Source of the DNA: Asticcacaulis sp. AC402
GTDB taxonomy: Bacteria > Pseudomonadota > Alphaproteobacteria > Caulobacterales > Caulobacteraceae
Length of the DNA stretch: 64,000 nt
Assembly (NCBI RefSeq): GCF_000495835.1
Contig: NZ_AWGC01000013.1
Span: forward strand, 186,001 to 250,000
Direction of reading: 5' to 3'
Shown here piece by piece: positions 61,513 to 64,000 of the stretch (positions are counted from its first letter, which is position 1; each line of letters starts with the position of its first letter). Under the pieces are notes generated by a model, which did no database searches, was not told where the DNA came from, and saw only the letters and a program-made list of their open reading frames with translations. Made by a program: the position numbers and the translations under genes.

Positions 61513-63795
61513 ATGCCGAGCGAAAAACAGACTTTCAGCGACGACGAAGCCCTTTATCTGCATCAATATCCGCAGCCGGGTAAGATCGCGCTCTTGCCGA
61601 CCAAGCCGATGGCGACCCAACGCGACCTTGCGCTGGCCTATTCGCCCGGGGTGGCGGTGCCGGTGCGCCGCATCGCCGAAAACCCGGAAGCCGCATATGA
61701 CTACACAGCCAAGGGCAATATGGTCGCGGTCATTTCCAACGGAACGGCCATTCTGGGGCTCGGCAATCTCGGGGCCCTGGCCTCCAAGCCGGTGATGGAA
61801 GGCAAGGCGGTCCTGTTCAAGCGTTTCGGCGACATCGACAGTTTCGATATCGAAGTAACGACGCAAGACCCGGACGAATTCATCACGGTGGTCAAGAACA
61901 TCACGGCGTCGTTCGGTGGGATCAATCTGGAAGACATCAAGTCGCCGGAATGCTTCATCATCGAAGCGGCGCTGCAGGATCTGGCCGATATTCCTGTGTT
62001 CCACGACGATCAGCATGGCACGGCCATCATCGCCGCCGCGGGCTTGATCAATGCGCTGGAAATTACGGGCAAGCGTATCCAGGATGTCAAGGTCGTGCTT
62101 TGCGGCGCCGGCGCGGCCGGTTTGTCGTCGTTGTCTTTGATCAAGGCCCTGGGCGTGCGTCATGACAACACCACAGTCGTCGACATCCACGGCGTGGTTT
62201 TTGAGGGCCGCAAGATCGATATGGACCAGTGGAAATCGGCCCATGCTACGCGGACCAACAAACGTACTTTGGCCGAGGCCATGGTCGGCGCCGACGTGTT
62301 TTTGGGGCTGTCGGCCAAAGGTGTTCTGACATCCGACATGGTCGCCACGATGGCCGATAAGCCGATCATCTTCGCCATGGCCAATCCCGATCCGGAAATT
62401 ACCCCGGAGGACGTCGCCAAGGTGCGGACCGACGCCATCGTGGCGACGGGCCGGTCGGACTATCCCAATCAGGTCAACAACGTTCTGGGTTTCCCCTATA
62501 TTTTCCGAGGTGCTTTGGACGTGCGGGCGCGCCGCGTCAATCATGAGATGAAACTGGCAGCTGCGAAGGCCTTGGCCATGCTGGCGCGCGAAGACGTGCC
62601 CGATGAGGTCGCCGCCGCCTATCAGGGCCGGCACCTTAAGTTCGGCCAGGACTATATCATTCCGTCTCCGTTCGACCCGCGCCTGATCTGGTACGTACCG
62701 CCGTTCGTCGCTCAGGCGGCGATGGATACCGGCGTGGCGCGCAAGCCGATCGCCGACATGGATGCCTACCGCAAGTCGTTGGAACAGCGGCTGGACCCGT
62801 CGGCGGGTTTTCTGCAGACCATTACGTCCGCGGTCCGGTCGCGGCCGCAAAAGCGTATCGTTTTTGCCGAGGGCGAGGACATTTCGGTCATTCGTGCCGC
62901 CCACGCCTTCAAGCAGTCGGGTTTGGGGATTCCGCTGCTGTGCGGCCGGGAAAACCTGATCCGCGACAATATGCGTGTTGCGGGTCTTGACCCGGATGAA
63001 GAAGACATCGAGATCATCAATGCCCGCAAGTCGCACCGCCGCGATGCCTATGCGCAGTTGCTGTATGCGCGGTTGCAGCGTCGCGGTTACCTCAAGCGCG
63101 ATGTCGAGCGGCTGATCAATCTGGACCGCAACTCGTTCGCTGCCGCGATGCTGATGTCGGGTCACGCCGATGGTATGGTGACGGGCGTGACGAGGGCCTT
63201 CGACCAGGCGTTCGAAGAAGTGATGCGTGTGGTCGACCCGGCGCCCGGCGGGCGCATCATGGGCATGTCGATCGTCCTGGCGCGTGGCAAGACGCTGTTT
63301 ATCTCCGATACGACGGTATCTGAGCTTCCGTCGCCGGAAGAGCTTGGCGACATCGCCATTGAAGCGGCAACGGCGGTGCGCAATATGGGCCATACGCCGC
63401 GTGTGGCGTTCATGAGCTATTCCAATTTCGGCAATCCGGCGGGCGAGCGCTCTGAGCGGGTGTCGCAGGCGGTGCGCTTGCTGGAGCAGCGTGGAGTCGA
63501 TTTCGAGTTCGAAGGCGAGATGTCGCCGGAGATCGCCCTGGATTCCACGCGCTGGGTCAACTATCCGTTCCAGCGCCTGACGGCGCCGGCCAATGTTCTG
63601 ATCATGCCGGCCATTCATTCGGCATCGATTTCGACCAATCTGATCGAGGCAATTGGCGGGGCTACGGTGGTCGGGCCGTTGTTGCTGGGCTTGAGCAAGC
63701 CGGTGCAGATCTGCCAGCTGTCCGATTCCGTGAGCAAGATCCTGACCATGGCGACGTTTGCGGCGTATGACATTCGCGCGTCGGTCAAGGTTTGA
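61513..63795 (+). CDS. maeB: NADP-dependent malic enzyme with C-terminal phosphotransacetylase-like domain
   Basis: MaeB decarboxylates malate to pyruvate with NADP+. It has 760 residues, the typical size of the MaeB class. The N-terminal malic-enzyme half (about 1-430) has LALAYSPGVAVPV, VFHDDQHGTAI and the nucleotide-binding LCGAGAAGLSS. The C-terminal half resembles phosphate acetyltransferase (about 435-755) and is thought to be regulatory rather than catalytic. The start is the ATG at 61513. It is monocistronic, divergent from mutS, and followed by two hairpins. With the PEP-related DUF299 protein it belongs to the pyruvate/PEP node. Confidence 0.96.
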   Translation: MPSEKQTFSDDEALYLHQYPQPGKIALLPTKPMATQRDLALAYSPGVAVPVRRIAENPEAAYDYTAKGNMVAVISNGTAILGLGNLGALASKPVMEGKAVLFKRFGDIDSFDIEVTTQDPDEFITVVKNITASFGGINLEDIKSPECFIIEAALQDLADIPVFHDDQHGTAIIAAAGLINALEITGKRIQDVKVVLCGAGAAGLSSLSLIKALGVRHDNTTVVDIHGVVFEGRKIDMDQWKSAHATRTNKRTLAEAMVGADVFLGLSAKGVLTSDMVATMADKPIIFAMANPDPEITPEDVAKVRTDAIVATGRSDYPNQVNNVLGFPYIFRGALDVRARRVNHEMKLAAAKALAMLAREDVPDEVAAAYQGRHLKFGQDYIIPSPFDPRLIWYVPPFVAQAAMDTGVARKPIADMDAYRKSLEQRLDPSAGFLQTITSAVRSRPQKRIVFAEGEDISVIRAAHAFKQSGLGIPLLCGRENLIRDNMRVAGLDPDEEDIEIINARKSHRRDAYAQLLYARLQRRGYLKRDVERLINLDRNSFAAAMLMSGHADGMVTGVTRAFDQAFEEVMRVVDPAPGGRIMGMSIVLARGKTLFISDTTVSELPSPEELGDIAIEAATAVRNMGHTPRVAFMSYSNFGNPAGERSERVSQAVRLLEQRGVDFEFEGEMSPEIALDSTRWVNYPFQRLTAPANVLIMPAIHSASISTNLIEAIGGATVVGPLLLGLSKPVQICQLSDSVSKILTMATFAAYDIRASVKV

Positions 63796-63814
63796 CCCGG
63801 TCGCGTTATGGGGT

Positions 63815-63835
63815 GAAGGGGCCTGAGGCCCCTTC
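63815..63835 (+). terminator. Perfect GC hairpin after maeB
   Basis: GAAGGGGCC-TGA-GGCCCCTTC is a 9-bp perfect stem, 20 bp after the maeB stop and preceded by TTATGGGGT, as in the hairpin at 22921-22950. It has no long T-run directly after it. Confidence 0.6.
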
Positions 63836-63839
63836 GTCT

Positions 63840-63906
63840 GCCTTTTCCTTATAAGCAAAAAGCCGGCCCCAGTTGGGGACCGGCTTTTTGCTTATAAGGA
63901 AAAGGC
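63840..63906. terminator. Very long inverted repeat with terminator core downstream of maeB
   Basis: Two arms of about 31 bp pair almost perfectly around AGTT. The core AAAAAGCCGG/CCGGCTTTTT is a classic bidirectional terminator. The outer arms GCCTTTTCCTTATAAGC / GCTTATAAGGAAAAGGC extend it well beyond normal length. Only one base (a T) is unpaired. Confidence 0.85.
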
Positions 63907-63992
63907 AAGGGATCGCCCGCCGCGGAAATAGACCCACCGGGTCGATTTCATCAGGTTGGCCGACCATGCGGCAAACCTGCGCCTCTCACCCC
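63907..63992 (-). repeat. Family-2 intergenic repeat, copy 3 (inverted)
   Basis: Read on the minus strand it runs GGGGTGAGAGGCGCAGGTTT, GCCGCATGG, AAATCGACCCGGTGGGTC and ATTTCCGCGGCGGG, matching the order of copies 1 and 2. It continues toward the window edge. Confidence 0.72.
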
Positions 63993-64000
63993 TTGGCTCC

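Overview
The window looks like the replication-origin region of a Caulobacterales chromosome, most likely Asticcacaulis or a close relative. The main evidence is gene order: mnmG-mnmE-rho-hemJ-hemH-hemE on the minus strand, a 0.5-kb intergenic region, then a DUF299 regulator-maf-aroE-coaE-dnaQ on the plus strand. In Caulobacter crescentus the origin (Cori) lies next to hemE in this arrangement. The genus is an inference from gene order, codon use and moderate-to-high GC; no rRNA is present to confirm it.

Positions 1-7.5 kb (minus strand): tRNA U34-modification genes (partial mnmG, mnmE), a small DUF6489 protein, rho and an overlapping heme cluster (hemE-hemH-hemJ). Two perfect 16-bp parS sequences lie inside mnmE and a near-perfect one lies between mnmE and mnmG, so this arm probably carries the ParB-loading centromere. 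Positions 7513-8039 carry three CtrA-type TTAA-N7-TTAA boxes spaced 21 and 42 bp apart, several DnaA-box-like 9-mers, an AT-rich block and eight GANTC (CcrM) sites: a credible oriC. Transcription diverges from it on both sides.

Positions 8-31 kb: housekeeping operons on the plus strand. These are the PPDK regulator, maf-aroE-coaE-dnaQ, a secB/Tim44 divergent pair, mltA, the large NAD-glutamate dehydrogenase, nfu-tsaB-rimI-fur, miaB-phoH-ybeY-corC-lnt, an XRE regulator, metK and trmB. tsaB has no ATG/GTG/TTG start upstream of its conserved N-terminus and appears to start at CTG. metK has a strong inverted-repeat operator.

Positions 31-38.5 kb: a membrane protein, then rimP-nusA-ylxR/L7Ae-infB, with a promoter and an intrinsic terminator in the rimP leader. 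Instead of rbfA/truB, infB is followed by a terminator and a 7.7-kb gene for a 2570-residue Gly-rich autotransporter, a glycine-zipper protein and purH. Positions 49-55.4 kb form an accessory block: GH20 beta-hexosaminidase, a GntR/UTRA regulator, a flavin-dependent tryptophan-halogenase-like protein and a DUF6445 protein with an HxD...H...R layout. Positions 55.6-63.8 kb: glnD-mutS (minus) and an NADP-malic enzyme (plus).

Two families of intergenic palindromic repeats are scattered through the window (family 1: 11752, 28971, 48836, 55511; family 2: 4807, 22771, 63907). A further palindromic element lies at 30977-31109. I saw no tRNA, rRNA, CRISPR array, insertion sequence or prophage gene.
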